NCBI GenBank assembly: GCA_029565685.1 | Contig: JAKQNR010000052.1 | Coordinates: forward strand, 1-64,000 | Length of the DNA stretch: 64,000 nt | Reading direction: 5' to 3' | Origin: a bacterium | GTDB lineage: Bacteria > Zhuqueibacterota > Zhuqueibacteria > Residuimicrobiales > Residuimicrobiaceae | Shown here: positions 44,616 to 52,834 of the stretch, piece by piece | Numbering within the stretch: the stretch's first letter is position 1 | How the letters are laid out: every line of letters begins with the position of its first letter | The notes under the pieces: generated by a model | Database searches by the model: none | Seen by the model: the letters and a program-made list of their open reading frames with translations, nothing else | Told to the model about the DNA's origin: nothing | Position numbers and translations under genes: made by a program

Positions 44616-45590
44616 ATGCAGGCAGTTCAAATTTCTCATTTTGGTGGGGCCGATGTATTAACGCTTGCCGATTTGCCTGTCCCCAGGCCGGCCGCCGATC
44701 AGGCGCTGGTCCGCATTCAGTTCGCCGGCGTCAATTATATCGATATCTATCAACGAACCGGACTGTACAAAAACCCTTTGCCTTTTGTGCCCGGTATGGA
44801 AGCCGCCGGCATAGTCGAGGCCACCGGCGCGGAGGTGATCGAGTTCGCTGTCGGAGACCGGGTGGCGTTTGCCATGCATCCCGGCGCTTATGCGGAATAT
44901 GTTTGCGTAGCCTGGCAAAAATTGGTCAAGATTCCCGATTCCATAGCTGCGGAACAGGCGGCCGGCAGCATGCTGCAGGGGCTGACCGCGCACTATCTCG
45001 CTCACGACGCCTACCCGCTGCGTGTGGGCGATCTGGCGTTGGTGCATGCGGCGGCCGGCGGCACAGGTGGACTGTTGGTACAAATGGCCAAGATCCGCGG
45101 CAGCCGCGTGATCGCCACCGTGAGCAATGAGGAAAAAGAACAGCGCGCACGGTCGTTGGGCGCTGACTGGGTGATTAATTATTCAGCTTCGGATTTTTCT
45201 ATGAAGGTAAAAGAGCTGACTAACGGCAGGGGCGTGGATGTGGTTTACGATTCGGTGGGCGCAGACACCTTTGCTAATAGCTTGACCTGTCTGCGGCCGC
45301 GCGGCTATCTGGTGTTGTATGGTCAATCCAGCGGACCGGTGGCGCCGTTGGATCCAGGGGTGTTGGCCGGAATGGGGTCTCTGTTCTTGACCAGGCCCAG
45401 TCTGGCCCATTATATCAGCCAACGGGAAGAGCTGTTGAAAAGGGCGAACGATGTCTTCTCCTGGCTGAAACAAAAACAGCTGCTGTTAACTATCGCGAAA
45501 AAATTTCCATTGGCAAAAGCCGCGGAGGCTCAGGAAGCGCTGACATCGCGCAAATATGCCGGAAAAATTTTATTGCAAATGCCCCGATAA
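44616..45590 (+). CDS. NADPH:quinone oxidoreductase, zinc-independent MDR superfamily
   Basis: The 324-residue protein has GGGGGAGG before its start. It follows QorA closely in length and motifs: GVNYIDIYQRTGLY, PFVPGMEAAGIVEATG, the NADPH-binding LVHAAAGGTGGLLVQMAKIRG and YSASDFSMKVKELTNGRGVDVVYDSVG. No catalytic-zinc cysteines are present. It reduces quinones or similar electrophiles in the cytoplasm, often single-electron. No close partner gene is visible. Confidence 0.93.
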   Translation: MQAVQISHFGGADVLTLADLPVPRPAADQALVRIQFAGVNYIDIYQRTGLYKNPLPFVPGMEAAGIVEATGAEVIEFAVGDRVAFAMHPGAYAEYVCVAWQKLVKIPDSIAAEQAAGSMLQGLTAHYLAHDAYPLRVGDLALVHAAAGGTGGLLVQMAKIRGSRVIATVSNEEKEQRARSLGADWVINYSASDFSMKVKELTNGRGVDVVYDSVGADTFANSLTCLRPRGYLVLYGQSSGPVAPLDPGVLAGMGSLFLTRPSLAHYISQREELLKRANDVFSWLKQKQLLLTIAKKFPLAKAAEAQEALTSRKYAGKILLQMPR

Positions 45591-45744
45591 CGCACATGCT
45601 GGGCCCGCGCCAGGCGTAAGGTCGTTTACAGCTGCAAAGGGTCCCTGGTTCCCGCGGGAGCGGCGACCTGTTTACGAAGGGGATCTGCCAAAGGGAGCAC
45701 GACCGCCGGCTGGCGGCGGCAAAGGTCATGGCGTTTCCCTGCTG

Positions 45745-47121
45745 TCACCAGCCGTAGCGTTCCGGTCCCCAGGTTTTGCGAATATGCTGTTGTTGGACAT
45801 AGACGAGTGTGCGTTCCGGCACCTGTTCGTTCACCAGTGCGCCGGCGCCGATGACGCTGTAGGGACCGACCTTGACGCCGGGCATCAGAATGGCGTTGAC
45901 GCCGGTGCGCACATAATCGCCTAGATAAGCGGCGTTGGCGCCGAGCAACGGCGTTTCACGATGGCCGCCCACCTGATGAACGGTCTGTCCATCGTCGAAA
46001 CGCAGGTTGCCGCACACTGTGGCGGCGCCGAGATCGCAGGCTTCGCCAAGGATGCCCCAATATTCGCCGTAATGATAGGCGTAGACGTTGCGCATCAGCA
46101 CTCCCGCCACTTCAGCGCAATGGCCGATAAAGCAGCGATCGCCGATCACCGAGCCCTCCTCTACCTGCGCATACCGGCGCACCGTGCAATGATCGCCGAT
46201 GATCACGTTTTTCTCCAGAATGGCGCCCTGCACCACACGGCTGTTTTTACCGATCCATACGTTGCCTTCGATGATCACTCCATCGCCGATCTCGCTGTCG
46301 GCGCCGATCGTCACATGACCGTTGATATAGGCGCGTTTCGATATTTTAGCGCTGTCGGCTATGGTTGATTTTTCCATCGATTGCAGCAGATGTCGTCCCC
46401 AGACATAATTGGCCTGCAGCAGATGCCAGGGTTTGTCCAGATCCTGCAACGTGGCGCCGGCTTGTGCAGCGCCGATTTCGTGGTCAGCCTCCAGGGCGAT
46501 TTGCAGCGAGGCTTCGAGGTGCGCTTCATCCGGCGCCATCATGCCGACTTGAATGGCTTCCATTCGTCCTGGATTGGCGCGCAGGTATGGAAGCATGCTT
46601 TTTTCCAAAGCGAACACTCCGCCGAAACGGTGGGACACGCTGTCGCGCGGGTGGCCGAGAATTTGCTCGATGTGGTCTCCGCTCACCTGTGCGCACAGCC
46701 AATCATTGGGTTTTTCTTCCCCCAGGGGCTGCAGCAACGCGGTTGCCGGCCGCCGCCCCTCTTGGTGCAGGCGTAGCAGCGTCTGCAGGTCTTCAGCGGC
46801 AAAGAGGATGTCGCCGTAACAGACCAACAACGAGTGGTCCTCCAGCGTGGACCAGGCGGCCAGCAGAGCCGGCGCGGTGCCGTTGCAGCCGCCGGCGGAA
46901 ACAAAGGCGACACGCGGATCATGGTCCAGCAGGCTGCGCATCTGTTCCTGGCGATAATCAACCGCCAGAACGATTTTTTTAACCCCGACGGCCGTCAGGG
47001 CATCCATTTGCCAAAGGAGCAGAGGCCGGTTGGCGACCGGCAGCATCGCTTTATTGCGGGTGACGCCATAAGGCCACATTTTTCGCCCCTGGCCTGCGCA
47101 CAGGATGACGGCCGTTTTCAT
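45745..47121 (-). CDS. GlmU/RmlA-type sugar nucleotidyltransferase with left-handed beta-helix domain
   Basis: The 458-residue protein starts at an ATG preceded by GAGGAA. Residues 1-235 form a nucleotidyltransferase (VILCAGQGRKMWPYGVTRNKAMLPVANRPLL split as activation motif GxGxRMxP and Lys24, and YGDILF with the metal-binding Asp). Residues 250-450 are hexapeptide repeats (INGHVTIGADSEIGDGVIIEGNVWIG and later) forming a left-handed beta-helix; an interruption near YAYHYGEYWGIL is a loop. It resembles GlmU in layout and archaeal-type bifunctional sugar-1-P nucleotidyltransferases, but acetyltransferase residues cannot be confirmed. UDP- or dTDP-sugar formation for surface glycans is inferred. 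Confidence 0.85.
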   Translation of the reverse strand: MKTAVILCAGQGRKMWPYGVTRNKAMLPVANRPLLLWQMDALTAVGVKKIVLAVDYRQEQMRSLLDHDPRVAFVSAGGCNGTAPALLAAWSTLEDHSLLVCYGDILFAAEDLQTLLRLHQEGRRPATALLQPLGEEKPNDWLCAQVSGDHIEQILGHPRDSVSHRFGGVFALEKSMLPYLRANPGRMEAIQVGMMAPDEAHLEASLQIALEADHEIGAAQAGATLQDLDKPWHLLQANYVWGRHLLQSMEKSTIADSAKISKRAYINGHVTIGADSEIGDGVIIEGNVWIGKNSRVVQGAILEKNVIIGDHCTVRRYAQVEEGSVIGDRCFIGHCAEVAGVLMRNVYAYHYGEYWGILGEACDLGAATVCGNLRFDDGQTVHQVGGHRETPLLGANAAYLGDYVRTGVNAILMPGVKVGPYSVIGAGALVNEQVPERTLVYVQQQHIRKTWGPERYGW

Positions 47122-47160
47122 ATGGATTCCTCTTTTTTATGAGCTCAGCGCAAGTCCTGC

Positions 47161-47248
47161 CATGTCACGGGGCAACGGGCCCCGAAGAAAGCGACCCCTT
47201 TTTGTACTGACATGCCGGAATTGTACAAAAAAAAAGCGATAAAAGCAA
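47161..47248 (-). promoter_or_regulatory. Candidate promoter and structured leader of the nucleotidyltransferase gene
   Basis: On the minus strand TTGCTT (complement of 47243-47248) and TACAAT (complement of 47220-47225) are 17 bases apart, a plausible promoter about 100 bases before the start. The leader then contains a perfect GC hairpin, with arms at 47168-47173 and 47179-47184, and a 7-bp inverted repeat CATGTCA (47161-47167) / TGACATG (47208-47214) around it. TTGTAC (47202-47207) and GTACAA (47223-47228) form another dyad overlapping the -10 element. Confidence 0.4.
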
Positions 47249-47282
47249 CTGCATTCAACCCGTCTTTACCGGGCTTTTTCGA

Positions 47283-47311
47283 TTGAAAAAATGATGTTTT
47301 ATTGTTAATTT
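47283..47311 (+). promoter_or_regulatory. Candidate promoter of the HAD-kinase-regulator operon
   Basis: TTGAAA at 47283-47288 and TAATTT at 47306-47311 are 17 bases apart in an A+T-rich stretch. They lie about 85 bases before the HAD gene start. The -10 match is weak. Confidence 0.3.
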
Positions 47312-47396
47312 ATCGCTATGGAGCGTGCACAGCAGGTTAAGTCTCGGAGAACAAACCCTTCAAAACGCTTCTCATCCTAACTCGACAGGACCGCTC

Positions 47397-48044
47397 ATGC
47401 CGCTTATACCTCCGGGCCGGTACCAGTATATTTTGTGGGATTGGAACGGCACTTTGCTGGATGATGCTGCACTGTGCGTGGAGATCATGGATCGATTGTT
47501 GAAACGGTACGGCAAACCCGGTTTAACGCTGAAGCGCTATCAACGGATTTTCGATTTTCCGGTGCGGGACTATTACCAGGCGCTTGGTTTTGATTTTTCG
47601 CACACGCCGTTTGAACAGGTGGGAACGGAATTCATGGACGAGTATCACCGCCGCTGGCGCACCTGTCAGATTCGTCAACACGCAAAGACCGTGCTGCGCC
47701 GGTTTCAGGAGCAGCGCATCCCTCAATCCATTCTATCCGCTGCGTCCGTGAGCTTGGTGCAGCAGGGGTTGCAGCATTTTGATCTGGAGTCTTTTTTTGC
47801 GGACATTCATGGTCTTGACCATCACTATGCGGAGGGCAAGCTGGCTCAGGCGCAAGCGTTTCTCTCCCGGTGTACGGCGGCGCCCGAAGCTGTGCTGTTG
47901 ATCGGAGACACCACCCATGACCATCAGGTCGCCCGCGCCTTAGGCATGGCTTGCGTGCTTATTCCCGCCGGCCACCACGCGTTGGAGCGTTTGCAGGCGT
48001 GCGGCGTTCCGCTGTGCACCAGCTTACAGGACTTGATCGCATGA
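47397..48044 (+). CDS. HAD-superfamily phosphatase
   Basis: The start at 47397 has AGGA seven bases upstream and gives 215 residues. Motif I is ILWDWNGTLLDD (nucleophile and acid/base Asp, with N in place of the more usual G/F), motif II lies around SILSAASVS, and motif III/IV around AEGKLAQAQAF and GDTTHDHQVARALGMACVLIPAG. It looks like a phosphoglycolate phosphatase-type enzyme; the small-molecule substrate is unknown. Its stop overlaps the histidine kinase start (ATGA at 48041), so it is cotranslated with the two-component genes. Confidence 0.88.
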   Translation: MPLIPPGRYQYILWDWNGTLLDDAALCVEIMDRLLKRYGKPGLTLKRYQRIFDFPVRDYYQALGFDFSHTPFEQVGTEFMDEYHRRWRTCQIRQHAKTVLRRFQEQRIPQSILSAASVSLVQQGLQHFDLESFFADIHGLDHHYAEGKLAQAQAFLSRCTAAPEAVLLIGDTTHDHQVARALGMACVLIPAGHHALERLQACGVPLCTSLQDLIA

Positions 48045-50287
48045 AGAAAGCGAATCAGCCGGCGCCGCAAAAAACGTGCGGCCGCGCGCGTAAATCAGCT
48101 GCCAGGCCGCTGAGCAAGTCGCCGCGGTTTATGGAGATCTATTATGCTCTGGCCAATCAATCCAGCCGGGCTTTGATCATTTGCGACAGCAGGGGGCGGT
48201 TGCTCTCCTGCAACCCCAGAACCTATGAGCTGTTCGGCTATTCACAGGAGCCGGGAGCATCGCCTCTGCCTGGCGATGTTTTTAGATTGATCCGACCTAA
48301 TCAAGTCAAACGTCTGGCCGGCGCGCTGGACCGCGTTCAGGCGGAAAAGAGGATCGAGGGTTCGCTTTATCGCCTGCGCACCGCCGCCGGCTCCGTCCTG
48401 CATGCAGAGATCACCATTGCAACGATCCCCGTCCATTCCCGCAAAACAGCCGACGTGGTTCTGGAAATCCGCGATGTCACTGAAGAGGTGAGAACGAAAC
48501 AGGCTCTGCAGCAGAGTGAACAAAGATATCGAATGTTGGCCGAAGCGGCGCAGGATTATATCTTTATCATCGATCGCAAGGACCGTGTCCGCTACATCAA
48601 TCCGACCGGCGCGCGATATATCGGAAAACCGGCGGAGCAGTTGATCGGCAAAAAAAGGTCGATCCTGTTGCCCCCGGAGGCATCGCGGCGGCAGAAAATG
48701 GCGCTGGACCGCGTGTTCCGCGAGGGAATCTCCCTGTACTTAGAAAACCGTCACGAGTATGCGCAATCTGTCGTTTGGCTGGGCACCTGGCTGGTACCCC
48801 TGTTCAATGCGAAGAAACAAGTGCATCAGGTGCTTGGCATCTCGCGCAACGTCACCGATCGCATCCAGGCCGCGCAACAGGCTGACAAAATCAATCAACG
48901 GTACAAGGATATTATCGAACGCTCCATCGACGGGTATTTTTTTGTCGATCTTCATGGCCGGTTTCTGAATTGCAACCCAGCCCTGGAAAAAATCCTCGGC
49001 TACAGCCGGGAAGAAATCATGAAAGAAGGATTGATCATGTCCCGGCTTTCCCCCAAGGATCTCAAAGACGGGCATTTTCTCTTCACCCGGGCGTTGGCCG
49101 GTGAAACGACGAACTCTGCAGAGATCATTTTGCCCCGCAAAGATGGTCGTTTGATCTGCGTCTCCTTTCATTTCCGCCGGGTGATGCAGGACGGCCGAGT
49201 CCTCGGCGTGGAGGGTTTTACAAGGGATGTCACGGAGCAAAAGGCGAACCTGGCCGCGCTGCAGGCCAGCGAAGCGCGCTACCGCTCGCTGTTCGACAGC
49301 ATCCCCTATGAGGCGTTCGTTCTTTCCATAGACGGCACGCTTCAGGAGGCGAACCGGCTGTTCACCAGCAATTGGGGCAATGGGGCGGGCCGGCTTTTGT
49401 CCTTGGTGGTGGAGGACGCCGGTGTGTCCGGATTATACAAAAACCTGATCAAAAAGGTCTTGGAGAGCAAAGAGCCTCATCAAGCTGTTTTTAGCGTCAT
49501 TCGACAGGAGGAGAAGGTCTATTATTCCACCATGATCAGTCCGATTTTAACTACAGAGGGCGAGATGATCGGCATGGTTGGCATGAACATCAACACCACA
49601 GCCCAGATGATCAATCTGGCGCGCTTGCGCCGGCTGTCCATGCGCCTGGTGGAGGTGCAGGAGGACGAACGGACCCACATCGCGCGCGAGATTCATGATT
49701 CTCTGGGTCAGTATTTAACCGCGCTGCAAATGGAAATCGGCGCCTTGACCAGTGAATGCCCTACTGCCAATGACAGAGTGACGACGTTGCTCAACAACGC
49801 CAAATCCACCATCAATGAGGCGGTCCGGATCGGTCGCTCACTGGTGCAGACCTTGCGCACCCCGGTCTTGGATGATTTCGGCCTGGAGGCGGCGATCAAA
49901 GATTACGTAGAAGAATTCAACAGCAAGTGGAACATCCGTATCGCCTTTCAATCGTACAATGAGGCCAAACTGCTATCCCGCGAGGTGGAGACGACGCTTT
50001 TTCGCGTGCTGCAGGAGGCATGCCTCAACGTATTGAAACACGCTCAGACGGATTTCATCGAGGTCCGTCTTAAGCGGATGAAGAACCGCGTCACCTTGTC
50101 GGTGCGCGATTATGGCGTCGGCTTTGAGCCGGGCCGGCCCGGCCTACGCGAGTCGGGACACTTTGGATTGCTCGCCATGCAGGAACGCGTCGAATTGATG
50201 GACGGACGTTTCCGTCTTATCAGCAGACCCCATTCCGGCACTCTGATCGTTGCCCTGATTCCTATAGAAGATAGGGAGACGGCGTGA
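48041..50287 (+). CDS. Cytoplasmic four-PAS sensor histidine kinase (NarX/LiaS-type HisKA_3)
   Basis: From the ATG at 48041 the protein has 748 residues with no membrane segment. Four PAS modules follow each other: around residues 25-140 (ALIICDSRGRLLSCNPRTYELFGYS), 160-280 (YIFIIDRKDRVRYINPTG), 290-405 (GYFFVDLHGRFLNCNPALEKILGYS) and 415-520 (FVLSIDGTLQEANRLF). The dimerisation domain holds the phosphorylated His552 (REIHDSLGQYLTALQMEIG) and the ATPase domain has EACLNVLKHAQ and VRDYGVGFEP. No haem, FAD or metal ligand can be assigned, so the signal is unknown. The next gene overlaps by GTGA and encodes its partner. Confidence 0.93.
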   Translation: MKKANQPAPQKTCGRARKSAARPLSKSPRFMEIYYALANQSSRALIICDSRGRLLSCNPRTYELFGYSQEPGASPLPGDVFRLIRPNQVKRLAGALDRVQAEKRIEGSLYRLRTAAGSVLHAEITIATIPVHSRKTADVVLEIRDVTEEVRTKQALQQSEQRYRMLAEAAQDYIFIIDRKDRVRYINPTGARYIGKPAEQLIGKKRSILLPPEASRRQKMALDRVFREGISLYLENRHEYAQSVVWLGTWLVPLFNAKKQVHQVLGISRNVTDRIQAAQQADKINQRYKDIIERSIDGYFFVDLHGRFLNCNPALEKILGYSREEIMKEGLIMSRLSPKDLKDGHFLFTRALAGETTNSAEIILPRKDGRLICVSFHFRRVMQDGRVLGVEGFTRDVTEQKANLAALQASEARYRSLFDSIPYEAFVLSIDGTLQEANRLFTSNWGNGAGRLLSLVVEDAGVSGLYKNLIKKVLESKEPHQAVFSVIRQEEKVYYSTMISPILTTEGEMIGMVGMNINTTAQMINLARLRRLSMRLVEVQEDERTHIAREIHDSLGQYLTALQMEIGALTSECPTANDRVTTLLNNAKSTINEAVRIGRSLVQTLRTPVLDDFGLEAAIKDYVEEFNSKWNIRIAFQSYNEAKLLSREVETTLFRVLQEACLNVLKHAQTDFIEVRLKRMKNRVTLSVRDYGVGFEPGRPGLRESGHFGLLAMQERVELMDGRFRLISRPHSGTLIVALIPIEDRETA

Positions 50288-50937
50288 AAAAGACCAGGGT
50301 GATGCTAGTCGATGACCACGCGTTGGTGCGCTCCGGATTGCATCAACTGCTGCTCACGTTTGAACATTACGAAGTGGTCGGCGAAGCCGGGGACGGCGCT
50401 CAGGCGATCGAGCTGGTTCGAGAACTGCAACCGGATGTGGTGCTGTTGGACATCGCCATGCCCAGAATGCGCGGTTTGGAAGCCATCCGTGAAATCAAAC
50501 AGGCCGCCCCGGACTGCAAGGTGCTCATATTAAGCATGTACGATCGCGAGCAATATGTGCGCGAGTCGATCAAGAACGGCGCCGACGGTTATTTGCTCAA
50601 AGGATCGAATACCGATGAATTGCGCATGGCTCTCATGCACGTGTTGAACGGCAACCTCTACATCAGTCCGTCGGTATCCAAACCCCTTGTTTCCGAGTGG
50701 ATTCACAGCGGCAAAGCGGATGAGCAGGCCGGGGAGGAGGTCCAATTGACCGAGCGTGAAAAGAGCGTGATGAAACTGTTGGCGGAGGGGTATCCCAACA
50801 AAGAGGTGGCAGAGCTGCTGCACATCAGCGTCAAGACTGTGGAAACCCATCGCAGCCGCATCTTGGAAAAAACCGGCGTCCGCAATCTCGCCGAACTGGT
50901 CAAATATGCCATTAAAAAAGGTATGATTGACCTGTAA
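50284..50937 (+). CDS. NarL/FixJ-family response regulator
   Basis: This 217-residue regulator starts with a GTG that overlaps the kinase stop. The receiver domain has the acidic pair Asp10/Asp11 and the phosphoacceptor Asp56 (VVLLDIAMPRM), with the conserved Lys in LLKGSN. The LuxR-type helix-turn-helix begins near residue 156 (LTEREKSVMKLLAEGYPNKEVAELLHIS...KTVETHRSRILEKTG). It is the obvious partner of the upstream kinase. Targets are unknown. Confidence 0.95.
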   Translation: MKKTRVMLVDDHALVRSGLHQLLLTFEHYEVVGEAGDGAQAIELVRELQPDVVLLDIAMPRMRGLEAIREIKQAAPDCKVLILSMYDREQYVRESIKNGADGYLLKGSNTDELRMALMHVLNGNLYISPSVSKPLVSEWIHSGKADEQAGEEVQLTEREKSVMKLLAEGYPNKEVAELLHISVKTVETHRSRILEKTGVRNLAELVKYAIKKGMIDL

Positions 50938-50953
50938 AAAAGTGTTTTTTTGC

Positions 50954-51048
50954 TTGACTTTTTGGCTTGAATTGTTAGCTTATAGGTGTGCCGAAAGGCA
51001 CTGTGTCGGGTGTGTGGGGTAGAGTGTGTGCGGAAGGGTTAACACCCA
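50954..51048 (+). ncRNA. Candidate structured RNA or leader between the regulator and the hydrolase gene
   Basis: A TTGACT at 50954-50959 is followed 16 bases later by TAGCTT (50976-50981), a possible promoter. After it come a perfect hairpin GTGCC-GAAA-GGCAC (50988-51001) with a GNRA tetraloop, a G/U-rich stretch, and two alternative pairings of ACACCC (51042-51047): with GGGTGT at 51008-51013, or locally with GGGT at 51036-51039. The terminator at 51054-51082 closes the transcript, giving an RNA of about 95 bases. No known riboswitch class was recognised. It may equally be the tail of the regulator mRNA. Confidence 0.35.
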
Positions 51049-51082
51049 AAAAAGCGCTGACCTTGCGTCAGCGCTTTTTTTT
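51049..51082 (+). terminator. Rho-independent terminator
   Basis: GCGCTGAC at 51054-51061 pairs perfectly with GTCAGCGC at 51067-51074 around a five-base loop, followed by eight T (51075-51082) and preceded by an A run that extends the stem. It ends the HAD-kinase-regulator transcript and any short RNA started at about 50988. The A run makes it two-way capable. Confidence 0.92.
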
Positions 51083-51163
51083 ACCCCCGGTGATGGCTGC
51101 AGAGCTCAGCCGCTGGCGGCGCCCGGCAGGGCCATCGCACCGGATCATCAGAACGGTGGTACC

Positions 51164-51925
51164 ATGAAGAAAACGACAACGCCCGTGGAGGAAATCCCTG
51201 TCACCTTGATCAGCCAGGGGCAACAGCTGGTGGGCATCTGGCACACCGGTCGCAGCAAAAAAATCGTCCTCCTTTGTCACGGATTTACCGGAAGCAAAGT
51301 TGAGAGCAAGCGCTTATTCGTCGAAGCCGGTCGGATTTTCACCGCAGATGGCATTGACGCGTTTCGTTTTGATTTTTTCGGATCCGGCGACAGCGCCGGT
51401 GAATTCGCCGATTCGAGCATCTCCACCAATCTGGTGAATCTGCAGGATGCAGTCGCCTGGGCCCGACAGAAGGGGTATGAAAAGATCGCGGTGCTGGGTT
51501 TGAGCATGGGCGGCGCCACGGCGATCCTCTCCGCCGCCGACCTGTCGATCGACGCGCTGGTGACCTGGTCCGCTGTTCCCGATATGCGCCGGCTTTTTTC
51601 CAGCCTTATGCCCGACTGGCAGGACAAAGCTCTTTCCACAGAAATGATCGAATACGAGGGTTGGTTGATCCATCGAGGCTTTTGGGAGGATGCGCTGCGT
51701 TATGACATTCAGCGAGTGTTTTCCCGCCTCACTCTGCCCAAGCTCGTGATTCAGGGTACGGCGGATTCTGAGGTCTTTATCGACGGCTTTCATTCCTTTC
51801 GCGACTGCGCGCTGCCGCCTTGTGATTTCATGGAGATCCCCGGCGCCGGCCATACCTATCAAACCCCTGGCCATCGACGCCAGGTGATCAGGCAATCCTT
51901 GATCTGGCTTAAACGACATCTTTAA
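51164..51925 (+). CDS. Alpha/beta hydrolase (serine esterase/peptidase type)
   Basis: The 253-residue protein starts at 51164 after a weak ribosome binding site. The hydrolase fold motifs are LCHGFTGSKVE (oxyanion region), the nucleophile elbow GLSMGG with Ser114, the acid in QGTADSEVF (Asp201) and GAGHTY (His230). The pattern is that of BAAT/Thioester or feruloyl esterase-like cytoplasmic hydrolases with a cap. The substrate is unknown; the HGFTGSK motif is shared with esterases acting on acyl groups of sugars, which fits the neighbouring deacetylase genes but proves nothing. It overlaps the next gene by one base. Confidence 0.9.
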   Translation: MKKTTTPVEEIPVTLISQGQQLVGIWHTGRSKKIVLLCHGFTGSKVESKRLFVEAGRIFTADGIDAFRFDFFGSGDSAGEFADSSISTNLVNLQDAVAWARQKGYEKIAVLGLSMGGATAILSAADLSIDALVTWSAVPDMRRLFSSLMPDWQDKALSTEMIEYEGWLIHRGFWEDALRYDIQRVFSRLTLPKLVIQGTADSEVFIDGFHSFRDCALPPCDFMEIPGAGHTYQTPGHRRQVIRQSLIWLKRHL

Positions 51926-52824
51926 TGGCGGAATCCATCATGGCAAGAAAAAAATCCAGTGAAAAGACCATTGCTCCGGTCAACCGGCATTCGCCGGAAA
52001 AGGCCTATGCAAATCAAGCCTTTTTGAACAGCCCGGACGGCCGGCCTATCCGCATTCTTGCCGAGTACTTGGAACCTGTGCAACGGTTGCGCAAACATCG
52101 CATCAAAGACACGGTGGTTTTTTTCGGCTCCGCCCGTGTGCTGTCCCAGGAAGAAGCCCAGACCCGTTATGAGATGATTCGCGCCAATATCGGCCGTCAG
52201 CCCTCTGCAGAGGAACGGCGGCGCCTGCAGCAGGCGCGCCACAGCCTTCGGATCTCCCGCTACTATGAAGAGGCGCGCAGCCTGGCCTATAAGCTGACGC
52301 GTTGGTCCTCGTCCCTGGAAAACGAACGGCGTTTTGTGGTCTGTTCCGGCGGCGGTCCGGGCATCATGGAGGCGGCTAACCGCGGCGCCACGGAAGCGGG
52401 CGGCCCCAGCGTCGGCATGAACATCAGTCTGCCGATGGAGCAGTTCGCCAATCCCTATATCTCCCAGGACATGGTGTTCGAATTTCATTATTTTTTCATG
52501 CGTAAATTTTGGTTTGTCTATCTGGCCAAAGGCCTGATCGTTTTCCCCGGCGGCTTTGGCACGTTGGACGAGTTTTTTGAATTGATTACCCTGGTGCAGA
52601 CAAAAAAAGTGCTCAAGGAGATGTGCATCATCCTGTATGGTTCGGACTATTGGCACGATTTGATCAATTTCGATAAAATGGTGAAATATGGTATGATCTC
52701 GGAGAGTGATCTGTCATTGTTTCACACCGTCGACGATGTGGACACTGCGTTTAAAATCCTCAAAAACCACTTGAAATCGCGCTTCTCTTCCGGGAAACAG
52801 TCGCAGATCAGTCTCAAGGGCTGA
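51925..52824 (+). CDS. LOG family protein (TIGR00730-like nucleotide 5'-monophosphate phosphoribohydrolase)
   Basis: The 299-residue protein begins at an ATG that shares a base with the preceding stop (TAATG); a second ATG at 51940 is possible. Conserved motifs are CSGGGPGIMEAANRGA and FPGGFGTLDEFFELI (from Pro208), the active-site loop of LOG enzymes, which split nucleoside 5'-monophosphates into base and ribose-5-phosphate. The protein has about 60 extra N-terminal residues and an insert near residues 90-110 relative to plant-type LOG, as in the longer bacterial subgroup. It is part of the hydrolase-LOG-deacetylase-nagA operon. Confidence 0.9.
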   Translation: MAESIMARKKSSEKTIAPVNRHSPEKAYANQAFLNSPDGRPIRILAEYLEPVQRLRKHRIKDTVVFFGSARVLSQEEAQTRYEMIRANIGRQPSAEERRRLQQARHSLRISRYYEEARSLAYKLTRWSSSLENERRFVVCSGGGPGIMEAANRGATEAGGPSVGMNISLPMEQFANPYISQDMVFEFHYFFMRKFWFVYLAKGLIVFPGGFGTLDEFFELITLVQTKKVLKEMCIILYGSDYWHDLINFDKMVKYGMISESDLSLFHTVDDVDTAFKILKNHLKSRFSSGKQSQISLKG

Positions 52825-52834
52825 ACCGGCATTC

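Noticed and set aside
47951..48040. Longer histidine kinase start at 47951
   Set aside because: It would overlap the HAD gene by 94 bases with an arginine-rich leader; the ATG at 48041 forms the usual ATGA overlap.
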